DNA from: Oscillospiraceae bacterium
GTDB lineage: Bacteria > Bacillota > Clostridia > Oscillospirales > Oscillospiraceae
NCBI GenBank assembly: GCA_016295615.1
Contig: JAEDKW010000005.1
Span: 1-31,496 of the forward strand
Direction: 5' to 3'
DNA length: 31,496 nucleotides
Shown here: positions 8,432 to 16,962 of the stretch, in pieces
How the letters are laid out: each line of letters opens with the position of its first letter
How positions within the stretch are numbered: position 1 is the stretch's first letter
Position numbers and translations under genes: made by a program
The notes under the pieces: generated by a model
What the model saw: the letters and a program-made list of their open reading frames with translations, nothing else
What the model was told of the DNA's origin: nothing
Databases searched by the model: none

Positions 8432-8468
8432 AAAGGGCGTCCGGTTTTTAACCGGACGCCCTTTTTTT
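8432..8468 (+). terminator. strong intrinsic terminator between FAH gene and ppa
   Basis: Perfect 15 bp stem, AAAGGGCGTCCGGTT (8432-8446) and its complement (8450-8464), with a 3-nt loop, ending in seven T residues on the plus strand. It ends the FAH-family transcript. On the minus strand the stem is followed only by TTTC, so it would serve the convergent ppa gene less well. Confidence 0.92.
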
Positions 8469-8473
8469 GCTGT

Positions 8474-9004
8474 TTATTTGCAGTATTTTTCAATATAGGC
8501 GTTTTGGCACTTGATGATGACCTCAATGGCCTTTTCGCGCGGCAGCACGTCGCTCACCGCAGTCTCTTTCCCCTCAAGGCTCTTGTAAACGCGGAAGAAA
8601 TGGCGGATCTCGCTCGATACATGCTCGGGCAGCTCGGTGATGTCATGATAGGCATTGTAGGTCGGATCCTCAAACGGGATGGCGATGATCTTTTCGTCCA
8701 CGCTGCCCTGATCCTCCATCGTCAGAACGCCGATGGGATAGCACTCCACAAGGCTCAGCGGACGGATGGTCTCGGAGCAAAGCACGAGAACGTCCAGCGG
8801 GTCGCCGTCCTCCGCCCAGGTACGGGGGATGAAGCCGTAGTTCGCAGGATAGTGGGTGGAGGTATAAAGGATACGGTCAAGGCGCAGCGCACCGGTTTCC
8901 TTGTCCATTTCGTACTTATTCTTGGAGCCCTTCTCGATCTCGATGACCGCGAAGAAATCCTCCGGTCTGACGCGGGCGGGAGCAATATCATGCCAAAGGT
9001 TCAT
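8474..9004 (-). CDS. ppa: inorganic pyrophosphatase (family I)
   Basis: Soluble cytoplasmic enzyme that hydrolyses pyrophosphate to phosphate, pulling biosynthetic reactions forward. The 176-residue product is a typical family I size. The metal-binding signature EDGDPLDVLVL (D66, D68, D71) is intact, along with the substrate lysines and tyrosines around KNKYEMDKETG and YPANYGFIP. The ATG is preceded by AAAGGAG. The gene stands alone with its own consensus promoter and converges on the FAH gene. Family II (DHH-type) pyrophosphatase is excluded by these motifs. Confidence 0.96.
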   Translation of the reverse strand: MNLWHDIAPARVRPEDFFAVIEIEKGSKNKYEMDKETGALRLDRILYTSTHYPANYGFIPRTWAEDGDPLDVLVLCSETIRPLSLVECYPIGVLTMEDQGSVDEKIIAIPFEDPTYNAYHDITELPEHVSSEIRHFFRVYKSLEGKETAVSDVLPREKAIEVIIKCQNAYIEKYCK

Positions 9005-9044
9005 ATCTGTTTTCTCCTTTCAGTCGTTCTCTCTGCTATTGCCC

Positions 9045-9073
9045 ATTATAGGGGTTCTTTTTTCGTTTTTCAA
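9045..9073 (-). promoter_or_regulatory. sigma-A-type promoter of ppa
   Basis: Minus-strand TTGAAA (9068-9073) and a perfect TATAAT (9045-9050) with a 17 bp spacer. Predicted start near 9037, giving a short leader of about 30 nt before the ppa ATG. Confidence 0.88.
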
Positions 9074-9199
9074 TAAGGTCAATCAACAAATTTCATACTG
9101 TTTTCGCACTTTTCTTTTGCATTGTCGCTATTTCTGTGCAAATTGACGCTCCGCCGCCCCTGCCGGGCTTAAAATTTCCCCTGTTTCCCGTTCGACGGC

Positions 9200-9228
9200 T
9201 TGTCACCGCTTCCGATTTGTGCTATATT
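9200..9228 (+). promoter_or_regulatory. sigma-A-type promoter of the miaB-divIVA gene run
   Basis: TTGTCA (9200-9205) and TATATT (9223-9228) with a 17 bp spacer, about 38 bp before the chosen miaB start. No equally good promoter was seen in the roughly 12 kb of same-strand genes that follow, so it may drive a long operon. Confidence 0.82.
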
Positions 9229-9265
9229 ATATGAGTTAAAGTATTCATTCTGGAGGAATATCATC

Positions 9266-10681
9266 TTGGAACGCAAAGAAGTATTGGTCAGCACCGAAGA
9301 GCTCGCGCAGCAGAAGGAATTTTCGGCAAAGGTGCGCTCTTTCAACGCGCAGCACACGCGCGCGCCGCTGGCGCTTGTGGACACCTTCGGCTGCCAGCAG
9401 AACGTCGCCGACGGGGAAATGCTCATGGGGCTGCTGCGTGACATGGGCTACGAGCTGACCGATAACGAAGCGGTCGCCGATGTGATCCTGCTCAACACCT
9501 GCGCCATCCGCGAACACGCGGAAAAGCGCGTTTACGGTCATTTGGGCCGTCTCACCCACACGAAAGAGGCAAAGCCCGACCAGATCATCTGTCTGTGCGG
9601 CTGCATGGCGCAGCAGAAGGTCGTTGCCGACAAGATCAAAAACTCATACCGCCATGTCGATCTCGTTCTCGGTCCGCAGGCGGAATGGCGCCTGCCCGAG
9701 CTTCTGTGGGAGGTCATCAGCCGCCGCCGGCGCGTCTTTTCTATCGAGGATGAGCACGGGCGCATCGCCGAGGATCTCCCCGTCGTGCGCGAGGGCAGCG
9801 TGCGCGCGTGGGTGTCGATCATGTACGGCTGCAACAATTTCTGCTCGTACTGCATCGTACCCTATGTCCGCGGCCGCGAAAGAAGCCGCGAGCCTGAGAA
9901 GATCATCGCCGAGTGCCGTGAGCTGATTGCCCAGGGCTATAAGGAGATCACGCTGCTCGGGCAGAATGTCAACAGCTACGGCAAAGACCTTGATACGCCC
10001 TATGACTTTGCCGACCTTCTCGCCGCGATCGACGCCATTCCCGGCGAGTACTGGATCCGCTTCATGTCCAGCCAGCCCAAGGACGCAACGCACAAGCTTT
10101 TTGACACGATGGCGCGCTGCGGGCATGTGTGCAAACAGCTGCACCTGCCCGTCCAGTCCGGCAACGACCGCGTGCTCAGGGCGATGAACCGTCCCTACAG
10201 CCGCGCCGGCTATCTGTCGCTGATCGGCTACGCCCGCTCGGTCATGCCCGGACTGGTGCTGACCTCCGACGTCATCATCGGGTTTCCCGGCGAGACGGAG
10301 TCCGAGGCGATGGACACCGTGTCGCTTGTGGAGGAGGCGAAGTTTGACGCGCTCTTTACCTTCATTTTCTCTCCGCGTCCCGGCACGCCGGCCGCCGGGA
10401 TGGTCGACCCCGTCCCGCGCGAGGAAAAACAGAAGTGGTTCGACCGCCTCGTTGCCGTGCAGAACGCTTACAGCGCCGAAAAGCACGCGTCCTATATCGG
10501 CAAAACCGTCCGCGTGCTCGTGGACGGCGAGAGCGATGATCCCGACTGGCCGCTCTCCTGCCGCACCGAGGGCAACCGTCTGGTGCGCGTCAGGGGCGAC
10601 AAGGCGCTGATCGGCACGTTTGCCGACGTCACCATCCAAAACAGCAATACCTGGGCTCTTTACGGGGAGGCAGTCAAATGA
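9266..10681 (+). CDS. miaB: tRNA-2-methylthio-N6-isopentenyladenosine synthase
   Basis: Radical-SAM methylthiotransferase that adds the 2-methylthio group to i6A37 of tRNAs reading UNN codons. Its substrate base is made by MiaA, encoded six genes downstream at 16963. From the TTG at 9266 it has 471 residues. The start is chosen because TGGAGGAA lies at good distance and the promoter ends at 9228; frames opening earlier would begin inside the promoter. The N-terminal domain has the three auxiliary-cluster cysteine regions (FGCQQNVADGE at C43, LNTCAIREHAE, CLCGCMAQQ). The radical-SAM CxxxCxxC is C189/C193/C196 in YGCNNFCSYCIVPYVRGRE. A TRAM domain closes the C-terminus. TTG initiation may lower its yield. 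Confidence 0.95.
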   Translation: MERKEVLVSTEELAQQKEFSAKVRSFNAQHTRAPLALVDTFGCQQNVADGEMLMGLLRDMGYELTDNEAVADVILLNTCAIREHAEKRVYGHLGRLTHTKEAKPDQIICLCGCMAQQKVVADKIKNSYRHVDLVLGPQAEWRLPELLWEVISRRRRVFSIEDEHGRIAEDLPVVREGSVRAWVSIMYGCNNFCSYCIVPYVRGRERSREPEKIIAECRELIAQGYKEITLLGQNVNSYGKDLDTPYDFADLLAAIDAIPGEYWIRFMSSQPKDATHKLFDTMARCGHVCKQLHLPVQSGNDRVLRAMNRPYSRAGYLSLIGYARSVMPGLVLTSDVIIGFPGETESEAMDTVSLVEEAKFDALFTFIFSPRPGTPAAGMVDPVPREEKQKWFDRLVAVQNAYSAEKHASYIGKTVRVLVDGESDDPDWPLSCRTEGNRLVRVRGDKALIGTFADVTIQNSNTWALYGEAVK

Positions 10682-11508
10682 AAATCACCACCTTGCTTGA
10701 AAACACCGTCTGCCGCGACGACTTCAAGTGCGAACACGGTCTGTCGCTCTACATCGAAACGGCAAAGCACAAGCTTCTTTTTGACATGGGTCCCAACGCC
10801 ATGTTTCTGGAAAACGCCGAGACGCTGGGCATTGACCTTTCCGCCGTCGACACGGCGTTTCTTTCCCACGCGCACAACGACCACTGCGGCGGTTTGGAGC
10901 TGTTCTGCCGGCGCAACGCCGCCGCGCCCGTCTACCTGCAAAAGCGCGTGTTCGGCAGCTATTACGTCGTCACGCCGGACAAGTGCAGCTTTATCGGTCT
11001 TGACAGCGCGCTCAAGCCATACGCGTGCGAGCGCTTCCGCTACGGCGAAAACTGCGCCGTCATCGACGAGGAGCTGACCGTCTTCTCCGACATCAAAACG
11101 CACGACCTGCGCAGCCACGCAAACGACACGCTGCGCGAAAAGGTCGGCGGGGAATACCCGCCCGACCGTTTCCTGCACGAGCAGAACCTCATCGTCACCG
11201 AACGCGGCAAGTCCGCGCTCTTTGCCGGCTGCGCACACAACGGCATCGTCAATATCCTCCGCCGCGCCGAGGAGATCCTCGGCCGCGCGCCCGACGCGGT
11301 GTTCGCCGGCTTCCATCTGTACAATCCGACGCTCAGGGCGCCCGAGCCGCGCGAGCTGGTCGACGCCGTCGGTCGGGAGCTGAAGGCGCGCGAGCACACG
11401 CGCTATATCACCGGTCACTGCACCGGCGAAGCCGCCTACGGCTGGCTCAAGGAGATTTTGGGCGACCGGCTGGACTATATGGCGGGCGGCACGGTATTTG
11501 AAGTGTAA
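10678..11508 (+). CDS. metallo-beta-lactamase-fold hydrolase (RFAP-synthase-like family)
   Basis: Soluble 276-residue MBL-fold protein. The zinc motif HxHxDH is complete in SHAHNDHCGGL (H64, H66, D68, H69). Later ligand segments are FAGCAHNGIVN and a C-terminal GHCTGEAAYGWL. The short-form layout (MKITTLLENTV start, DMGPNAMF loop, GHCTG end) matches the COG1237 group, described as related to the methanopterin-pathway RFAP synthase; in Clostridia the substrate is generally unknown. The ATG overlaps the miaB stop in ATGA, so the two are translationally coupled. A role in tRNA modification is possible from context only. Confidence 0.85.
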   Translation: MKITTLLENTVCRDDFKCEHGLSLYIETAKHKLLFDMGPNAMFLENAETLGIDLSAVDTAFLSHAHNDHCGGLELFCRRNAAAPVYLQKRVFGSYYVVTPDKCSFIGLDSALKPYACERFRYGENCAVIDEELTVFSDIKTHDLRSHANDTLREKVGGEYPPDRFLHEQNLIVTERGKSALFAGCAHNGIVNILRRAEEILGRAPDAVFAGFHLYNPTLRAPEPRELVDAVGRELKAREHTRYITGHCTGEAAYGWLKEILGDRLDYMAGGTVFEV

Positions 11509-11531
11509 TTTTTCAGAAAGAGAGAAGGAAG

Positions 11532-14123
11532 ATGGCTGAGCTTACGCCGATGATGCGGCAGTATCTGGAGATCAAGGAACAGAATAAGGATTCCATCCTC
11601 TTTTTCCGTCTCGGCGACTTTTACGAGATGTTCAACGAGGATGCGCAGACCGCCTCGCGCGAGCTTGACCTTGTCCTGACCACGCGCGACCGCGGCAAGG
11701 CTGCCGAGGATCAGACACCCATGTGCGGGATCCCCTATCACTCCTCGGACGCCTACATTGCGCGTCTGATCGCCAAGGGCTACAAGGTCTCCATCTGCGA
11801 GCAGACGGAGGACCCCGCGCAGGCCAAGGGTCTTGTCAAGCGCGACATCATCCGCGTTATCACCCCCGGCACCGTGATCGACAGCGCGTGTCTCGATGAC
11901 CGGCGCGGCAATTTCCTTTGCGGCGTCTTTCTCGATGACGTCAACGCCGGCGTCGCCTTCTGCGACATGACCACCGGACACACGCATGTCACCGCGTTTT
12001 CGGGCGGAGACCGTCTTGAGCACCTGTGCAACGAGCTGGGTCGCTTTTCCCCCGCCGAAGCCGTTTTGAGCGAGGGCGCCCATGCCAACGCCGCGCTGGT
12101 TTCCCTCCTGCGCGAAAATCTCTCCTGCGCGGTGGAAAACGGTCGCGACCGCTTTGACCTCAAAGCCGCCGACCGCGCCATTCTCGCCCAGTACGGCGAG
12201 GAGGCGTATCAAAGCCTGCCCCGCAGCAACCCCGCCGCGGCGCTTGCGCTCGGCGGACTGCTCTCCTACCTGTACGAAACGCAGAAAACCGACCTGTCCT
12301 ACATCAAGGACCTTGAGTATTACGAGCAGGGGCGCTTTATGGAGCTGGACCTTGCCGCGCGGCGCAATCTGGAGCTGACGGAGACCATCCGCAGCAAGGA
12401 AAAGCGCGGCAGCCTCCTGTGGGTGCTGGACAAGACCAAAACCTCCATGGGCGCGCGGTGTCTGCGCTCGTATCTGGAGCGTCCGCTGCGCGACGTGGGC
12501 GCCATCAACCGCCGTCTCGGCGCGGTGGAGGCGCTTGTCGGAAACACCGTGGTGCGCGAGGAGCTGATCCTCGCCATGACAGGCATCAGCGACATGGAGC
12601 GTCTGATCGGGCGCATCGTCTACGGCACCGCCGGCGGGCGCGACTTTGCGTCGCTCCGCGCCTCCATCGAGCGGCTCGGCGCGGTCAGGGAGCAGCTCAA
12701 GGCGTATCCGAACGGCAGATTGTCCGAACTGTATTCCTCTTTGGACACGCTCGACGATGTCGCCGCGATGATCCGCGAAACGCTCATCGACAATCCTCCC
12801 TTCTCCGTGCGCGAGGGCGGCTTCATTCGTCCCGGCTACAATGCCGAGTGCGATCGTCTGCATGACATCCTCAAAAACGGCAAGGGCTTTCTTGCCTCGA
12901 TCGAAGCGCGCGAAAAGGAAGCCACCGGCATCCGCACGCTCAAGATCGGCTACAACAAGGTTTTCGGCTACTACATCGAAGTGTCCAATTCCTTCAAAGA
13001 CCAGGTCCCCGATACCTATATCCGCAAGCAGACGCTGGTGAACGGCGAGCGCTATATCACCGAGGAGCTGAAAAACCTCGAGCAGGAGATCCTCACCGCG
13101 GGCGACCGCGTCAACGCGCTTGAATATGAGCTGTTCTCCGCGCTGCGCGACCGTGTGATCGCCGAATCCGAGCGCGTGCAGCACACCGCCGCCATCATCG
13201 CCGAGCTTGATACGCTCTGCGCGCTTGCGTCGGTCGCCGTCAAAAACAACTACTGCTGCCCCACGGTGGACGATTCCGGCGTGATCGAGATCCACGACGG
13301 ACGCCACCCCGTTGTGGAGCGCGTTTTGAAGGACAGCCTTTTTGTCCCGAACGATACCTACATGGGCGAGACGGAAAACCGCGTCTCCATCATTACGGGT
13401 CCCAACATGGCGGGCAAATCCACCTATATGCGTCAGGTCGCGCTCATCACGCTCATGGCGCAGATCGGTTCGTTCGTCCCGGCGCGCAGCGCGCACATCG
13501 GCGTGGTCGATCGTATTTTCACCCGCATCGGCGCCAGCGACGACCTGACCGGCGGTCAATCGACCTTTATGGTCGAGATGAACGAAGTGTCCGAGATCCT
13601 GCGTCAGGCGACGCCGCACTCGCTTCTCATTCTCGATGAGATCGGGCGCGGCACCTCGACCTTTGACGGCATGAGCATTGCCCGCGCCGTGCTGGAATTC
13701 TGCGCCGAGCGCAAAAAGCTCGGTGCGAAGACACTTTTCGCCACGCACTACCACGAGCTCACCGAGCTGGAGGGCACGCTCCCCGGCGTCAAAAACTACA
13801 ACATCTCGATCAAGAAGCGCGGCGAGGAGCTGATCTTCCTGCGCAAGATCATTCCCGGCGGCGCCGACCGGAGCTACGGCATCGAGGTCGCCAAGCTCGC
13901 GGGGCTTCCCAAGGAGGTCGTCCGCCGCGCCAACGCCATTTTGAAGGAGCTGGAGCAGGGCGGCGCGTATCAGCTCAAGCCTCACACCGAGACCGGGCAG
14001 GTAAGCCTTTCCGCGATCGGCGAAGCGGAGGTGCTTGACGCGCTGCGCCGCGCCCAGCCGGATACCATGTCCCCCATTGAAGCGATGCAGCTGCTCTACG
14101 AGCTTAAGCAGAAGCTGAACTGA
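11532..14123 (+). CDS. mutS: DNA mismatch repair protein MutS
   Basis: Recognises mismatches and small loops, then recruits MutL in an ATP-dependent way. The 863-residue product is full length. The mismatch-reading Phe-X-Glu is F30-Y31-E32 in RLGDFYEMF. The ATPase has Walker A GPNMAGKST (623-631), Walker B and signature ILDEIGRGTSTFDG (near 700-712), and the TLFATHYHEL segment. The C-terminal helix-turn-helix dimer region is present (GLPKEVVRRANAIL) with a short tail. The ATG is preceded by GAGAAGGAAG. It lies 23 bp after the MBL gene and is followed by a protease gene and mutL. Confidence 0.97.
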   Translation: MAELTPMMRQYLEIKEQNKDSILFFRLGDFYEMFNEDAQTASRELDLVLTTRDRGKAAEDQTPMCGIPYHSSDAYIARLIAKGYKVSICEQTEDPAQAKGLVKRDIIRVITPGTVIDSACLDDRRGNFLCGVFLDDVNAGVAFCDMTTGHTHVTAFSGGDRLEHLCNELGRFSPAEAVLSEGAHANAALVSLLRENLSCAVENGRDRFDLKAADRAILAQYGEEAYQSLPRSNPAAALALGGLLSYLYETQKTDLSYIKDLEYYEQGRFMELDLAARRNLELTETIRSKEKRGSLLWVLDKTKTSMGARCLRSYLERPLRDVGAINRRLGAVEALVGNTVVREELILAMTGISDMERLIGRIVYGTAGGRDFASLRASIERLGAVREQLKAYPNGRLSELYSSLDTLDDVAAMIRETLIDNPPFSVREGGFIRPGYNAECDRLHDILKNGKGFLASIEAREKEATGIRTLKIGYNKVFGYYIEVSNSFKDQVPDTYIRKQTLVNGERYITEELKNLEQEILTAGDRVNALEYELFSALRDRVIAESERVQHTAAIIAELDTLCALASVAVKNNYCCPTVDDSGVIEIHDGRHPVVERVLKDSLFVPNDTYMGETENRVSIITGPNMAGKSTYMRQVALITLMAQIGSFVPARSAHIGVVDRIFTRIGASDDLTGGQSTFMVEMNEVSEILRQATPHSLLILDEIGRGTSTFDGMSIARAVLEFCAERKKLGAKTLFATHYHELTELEGTLPGVKNYNISIKKRGEELIFLRKIIPGGADRSYGIEVAKLAGLPKEVVRRANAILKELEQGGAYQLKPHTETGQVSLSAIGEAEVLDALRRAQPDTMSPIEAMQLLYELKQKLN

Positions 14124-14158
14124 TCCTCCATCTGCACAGAGAAAAGAGGTGTATCCCC

Positions 14159-14866
14159 ATGGCAAAGAAAGCCGTCTCCCATATGACGCATACCGAGCGT
14201 GTCGCCGGTACCATCTTTTTCGTCATCTATCTTCTTGTTCTGCCGCTGCTTGCGGACAAGCTCTTCGCGCTTGCCGAAATCCTGCTGGACACGACGATCG
14301 GCGAATCCCTGCGGAACGTTCTTTTTTACTACACGCTCTTTGCCGTGACCGTTCTCCTCTTCCACAGCTTCATCGCGCGCACCAGCTCCCGTTTTCTGGA
14401 CAATCTCAACCGCTCGCTCTCTACGCTCTGTATCGGTCTTCTCGTGTTTTACGGCGCGAACGAGCTGCTCTACCGCGTGTTCAACGTCCTTTTTGACAGC
14501 CACACGAATCTCAACGACATGACCATCGCCGCGCAGATCAATTCCGCGCCGCGCATGACGGCGCTGATCGTCGTCTTTCTCGCGCCGTTCGTGGAGGAGG
14601 TGCTCTTCCGCGGTCTTGTGTTCGGCTGCCTGCGCGAGCACAGCCGCCTCGTCGGCTACGCAGCGTCCTGCCTGCTGTTTGCTTTTCTGCATGTCTGGAC
14701 CTTCGCCTTTTCCGCGCTGGATTTCAGCTATTTCATTCTGATGATCCAGTACCTCGTGCCCGGTCTGATTTTCGCCTGGGTCTTTGAGCATTCCGGCACG
14801 CTCTGGACGTCGATCCTGCTCCATGCCGTTGTCAATGCGCTGTCCCTCTGGACGATCCTCTCCTGA
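14159..14866 (+). CDS. CPBP family intramembrane metalloprotease
   Basis: Integral membrane protein of 235 residues in the CAAX protease/bacteriocin-processing (CPBP, Abi) family. The family motifs are all visible: EEVLFRG (EExxxR), FAFLH (FxxxH) and LLHAVVNAL (HxxxN). About six to seven hydrophobic segments span the length, the first near residues 17-40. The ATG follows AAGAGGTG. It lies 35 bp after mutS and 134 bp before mutL, inside the mismatch-repair pair. Such proteases in Firmicutes are tied to peptide processing or immunity to self-made bacteriocins, but no bacteriocin gene is nearby, so its substrate is unknown and its place here may be incidental. Confidence 0.88.
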   Translation: MAKKAVSHMTHTERVAGTIFFVIYLLVLPLLADKLFALAEILLDTTIGESLRNVLFYYTLFAVTVLLFHSFIARTSSRFLDNLNRSLSTLCIGLLVFYGANELLYRVFNVLFDSHTNLNDMTIAAQINSAPRMTALIVVFLAPFVEEVLFRGLVFGCLREHSRLVGYAASCLLFAFLHVWTFAFSALDFSYFILMIQYLVPGLIFAWVFEHSGTLWTSILLHAVVNALSLWTILS

Positions 14867-14898
14867 GCGGCGGGCGTTCCGCCCTCCGCCTATTCCCG

Positions 14899-15000
14899 TT
14901 TTTCGCGCCGACGGCGCGGCAAAAAATCCGGCACCGAACGAGCGCTTCTTTTCCCGTCGTTTCGTGCCCTGCAGTAAAACAGAAAGGAACGGTCACAGCC
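14899..15000 (+). promoter_or_regulatory. mutL leader element, copy 1 of a shared two-hairpin motif
   Basis: Between the CPBP gene and mutL lie two consecutive hairpins. P1 (about 14899-14926) has a T5/A6 lower stem and a GCGCC/GGCGC upper stem. P2 has arms GGCACCGAACGA (14930-14941) and TCGTTTCGTGCC (14957-14968). Then 32 nt containing CTGCAG and GAAAGGAA run to the ATG. The same layout and much of the sequence recur before nrnA (30593-30697). A further short hairpin, GGCGG/CCGCC (14869-14883), sits just after the upstream stop. Function unknown; it contains the mutL ribosome binding site, so translational control is possible. Confidence 0.7.
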
Positions 15001-16938
15001 ATGCCCCATATTCAGCAATTATCCCCTCACGTCGCTGATCTGATCGCCGCCGGCGAAGTCGTCGAGCGCCCTGCCAGCGTCGTCAAGGAGCTGCTTGAAA
15101 ACGCCATGGACGCCGGTGCGACCGCCGTAACGGTCGAGCTGCAAAGCGGCGGCATGACATACCTCCGCGTCAGCGACAACGGCTGCGGCATCGAAGCTTC
15201 GGAGCTGCCCACCGCCTTCCTGCGCCACGCCACGAGCAAGCTGCGCACGGCAGAGGATCTGGCCGCCATCGGGACGCTGGGCTTCCGCGGCGAGGCGCTT
15301 GCCGCCATTTCCGCCGTTTCCCGCCTCGATATTTTTTCCCGCGTACACGGCGCGCAAAGCGGCGCATCCCTTCATCTGGAGGGCGGCGTCCCCGGCGCCG
15401 TGCAGGACGCCGGCTGTCCGGAGGGCACCAGCGTCATCGTGCGCGACCTTTTTTACAACACGCCCGCGCGGCTTAAGTTCATGAAGCGCGACAGCGCGGA
15501 GGCAAGCGCCATTTCCGGTCTCGTCGCTCACCTGGCGCTTTCTCACCCGGGCATTTCCTTTAAGCTTGTCAAGGACGGCGAGGAAACGCTCCATACCCCC
15601 GGCGACGGCGTGCTCCGATCCGCCGTCTATGCCGCGCTCGGCCGTGAGTTCGCGCTCAGGCTGGTCGAGCTCAGCTGTTCTGACGGCAGCCTTTCCGCGC
15701 ACGGCTTCCTTACCCATCCGCTCGCGCTGCGCGGCACGCGCGGCATGCAGACCTTTTTCGTCAACGGCCGCTTTGTCAAGTCACAGCTTCTCACCGCCGC
15801 GCTGGAGGAGGCCTATGCCAACCGCATCATGAAGGGAAAATTCCCCGGCTGCGTGCTGTTTGTCGACCTCCCCTGCGACATGGTGGACGTCAACGTCCAT
15901 CCTGCCAAAACGGTGGTCAAATTCCTCAATGAGAAAGCCATTTTCGATCTCGTCTACCACGGCGCGATGGACGCGCTCGACGGATGCGAAGCGCCGAAGC
16001 CGGCAAGCGCAAAAGACGTGCATCAAGTGCAGAATCCGCGCGCGGACTTTTTTGCCTCGATGACCGCCGGGCAATACCGCGCCCAGGGCGCGGGAAACGC
16101 CGCGAAGCCTGCCGCGCCGCAGTTTAAAACGAGCGTGCCGGCTTTTCCCAGCGAGCTTTCGGGCAAGCTGCCCTTCTCGGACGTTGCCCGCCGCGCAGCC
16201 GGAAGCGCGCCGCAGGTTCGTCCTGCCGCGCCGGCGGCTTCCGCGAACGCACCGGCTGCGCCCTTCGCAGCCGGCACATATGAAGCATCTCCGCTTCCCG
16301 CCGCTGCGCCGGCGGCGAAGGCTGCTCCGGCGGAGGAGCCGGAGCAGCTCACCCTTGTTCCCGAGACCGCCGCGCCGTGGCGGATCGCCGGCGAGGTGCT
16401 CGACACCTACATCGTCTGCGAGGACGGCGAAAAAAACGTCTGGCTCATCGATAAGCACGCCGCGCACGAGCGCATCAACTTTGACCGCCTCAAGGCGAAC
16501 GCCGGACCGATCATGCCGCAGGCGCTCCTCACGCCGCTCGTGGCGGATCTCCCCGCCGCAGAATACACCGCGCTCGTCGAGCAGTTTTCCCTGCTGCGTG
16601 AATTCGGCTTTGCGTGCGAGGAGTTCGGCGACGGCAGCATCCTCATCCGCGAAATTCCCGCCGACATCGACTCCGGCGACGCCGTGAGCACACTGGAGGA
16701 GCTTGCCGGGAAGCTTGCCGCCGCGCACAGCGCCGACCCCGCTTCCGCCCGCGACGCGCTGCTGCACACGATCGCCTGCAAGGCCGCCATCAAGGGCGGC
16801 TGGAAAACCAGCGAGCGGGAGCTGCGCGCGCTTGTTGACAGGGTACAGTCCGGCGAAGTGCAGTTCTGTCCGCACGGCAGACCTGTCAAGGTAAAGCTGA
16901 GCCGGTACGAGCTTGAAAGAATGTTCAAGCGAGCCTGA
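15001..16938 (+). CDS. mutL: DNA mismatch repair protein MutL
   Basis: GHKL-type ATPase and, in organisms without MutH, the nicking endonuclease of mismatch repair. The product has 645 residues. N-terminal ATPase motifs are intact: ELLENAMDAGA (E33, N34), DNGCGI (59-64), GFRGEAL (94-100) and GTSVIVRDLFYNTPAR. An alanine/proline-rich linker covers roughly 335-455. The C-terminal domain has the endonuclease motif as DKHAAHERINFD (484-495), plus ACKAAI and the zinc-site CPHGRP (623-628). The final acidic residue of the usual DQHA-x2-E-x4-E pattern is aspartate (D495) rather than glutamate. The ATG follows AGAAAGGAA at long spacing within the shared leader element. Confidence 0.96.
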   Translation: MPHIQQLSPHVADLIAAGEVVERPASVVKELLENAMDAGATAVTVELQSGGMTYLRVSDNGCGIEASELPTAFLRHATSKLRTAEDLAAIGTLGFRGEALAAISAVSRLDIFSRVHGAQSGASLHLEGGVPGAVQDAGCPEGTSVIVRDLFYNTPARLKFMKRDSAEASAISGLVAHLALSHPGISFKLVKDGEETLHTPGDGVLRSAVYAALGREFALRLVELSCSDGSLSAHGFLTHPLALRGTRGMQTFFVNGRFVKSQLLTAALEEAYANRIMKGKFPGCVLFVDLPCDMVDVNVHPAKTVVKFLNEKAIFDLVYHGAMDALDGCEAPKPASAKDVHQVQNPRADFFASMTAGQYRAQGAGNAAKPAAPQFKTSVPAFPSELSGKLPFSDVARRAAGSAPQVRPAAPAASANAPAAPFAAGTYEASPLPAAAPAAKAAPAEEPEQLTLVPETAAPWRIAGEVLDTYIVCEDGEKNVWLIDKHAAHERINFDRLKANAGPIMPQALLTPLVADLPAAEYTALVEQFSLLREFGFACEEFGDGSILIREIPADIDSGDAVSTLEELAGKLAAAHSADPASARDALLHTIACKAAIKGGWKTSERELRALVDRVQSGEVQFCPHGRPVKVKLSRYELERMFKRA

Positions 16939-16962
16939 CCCATACCCGAAAAGGAGTTTTTC

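Noticed and set aside
11475..14165. A very long open frame (about 896 codons) on the minus strand opposite mutS
   Set aside because: It mirrors mutS in a GC-rich genome where third-position bias keeps antisense frames open. It has no ribosome binding site, low-complexity composition and no family motif, while mutS is complete on the other strand.
14899..14926. The T5/A6 GC hairpin before mutL as an intrinsic terminator
   Set aside because: The T run lies on the 5' side on the coding strand and A residues follow the stem, the reverse of a plus-strand terminator. No minus-strand gene ends there.
14784..15038. A short open frame across the mutL leader, with the FVPCSKTERNGH stretch also readable at the nrnA leader
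   Set aside because: Nine differences between the two copies are spread over all codon positions, both frames run into the downstream gene out of frame, and the surrounding sequence is better explained by RNA stems. A conserved peptide is not fully excluded.
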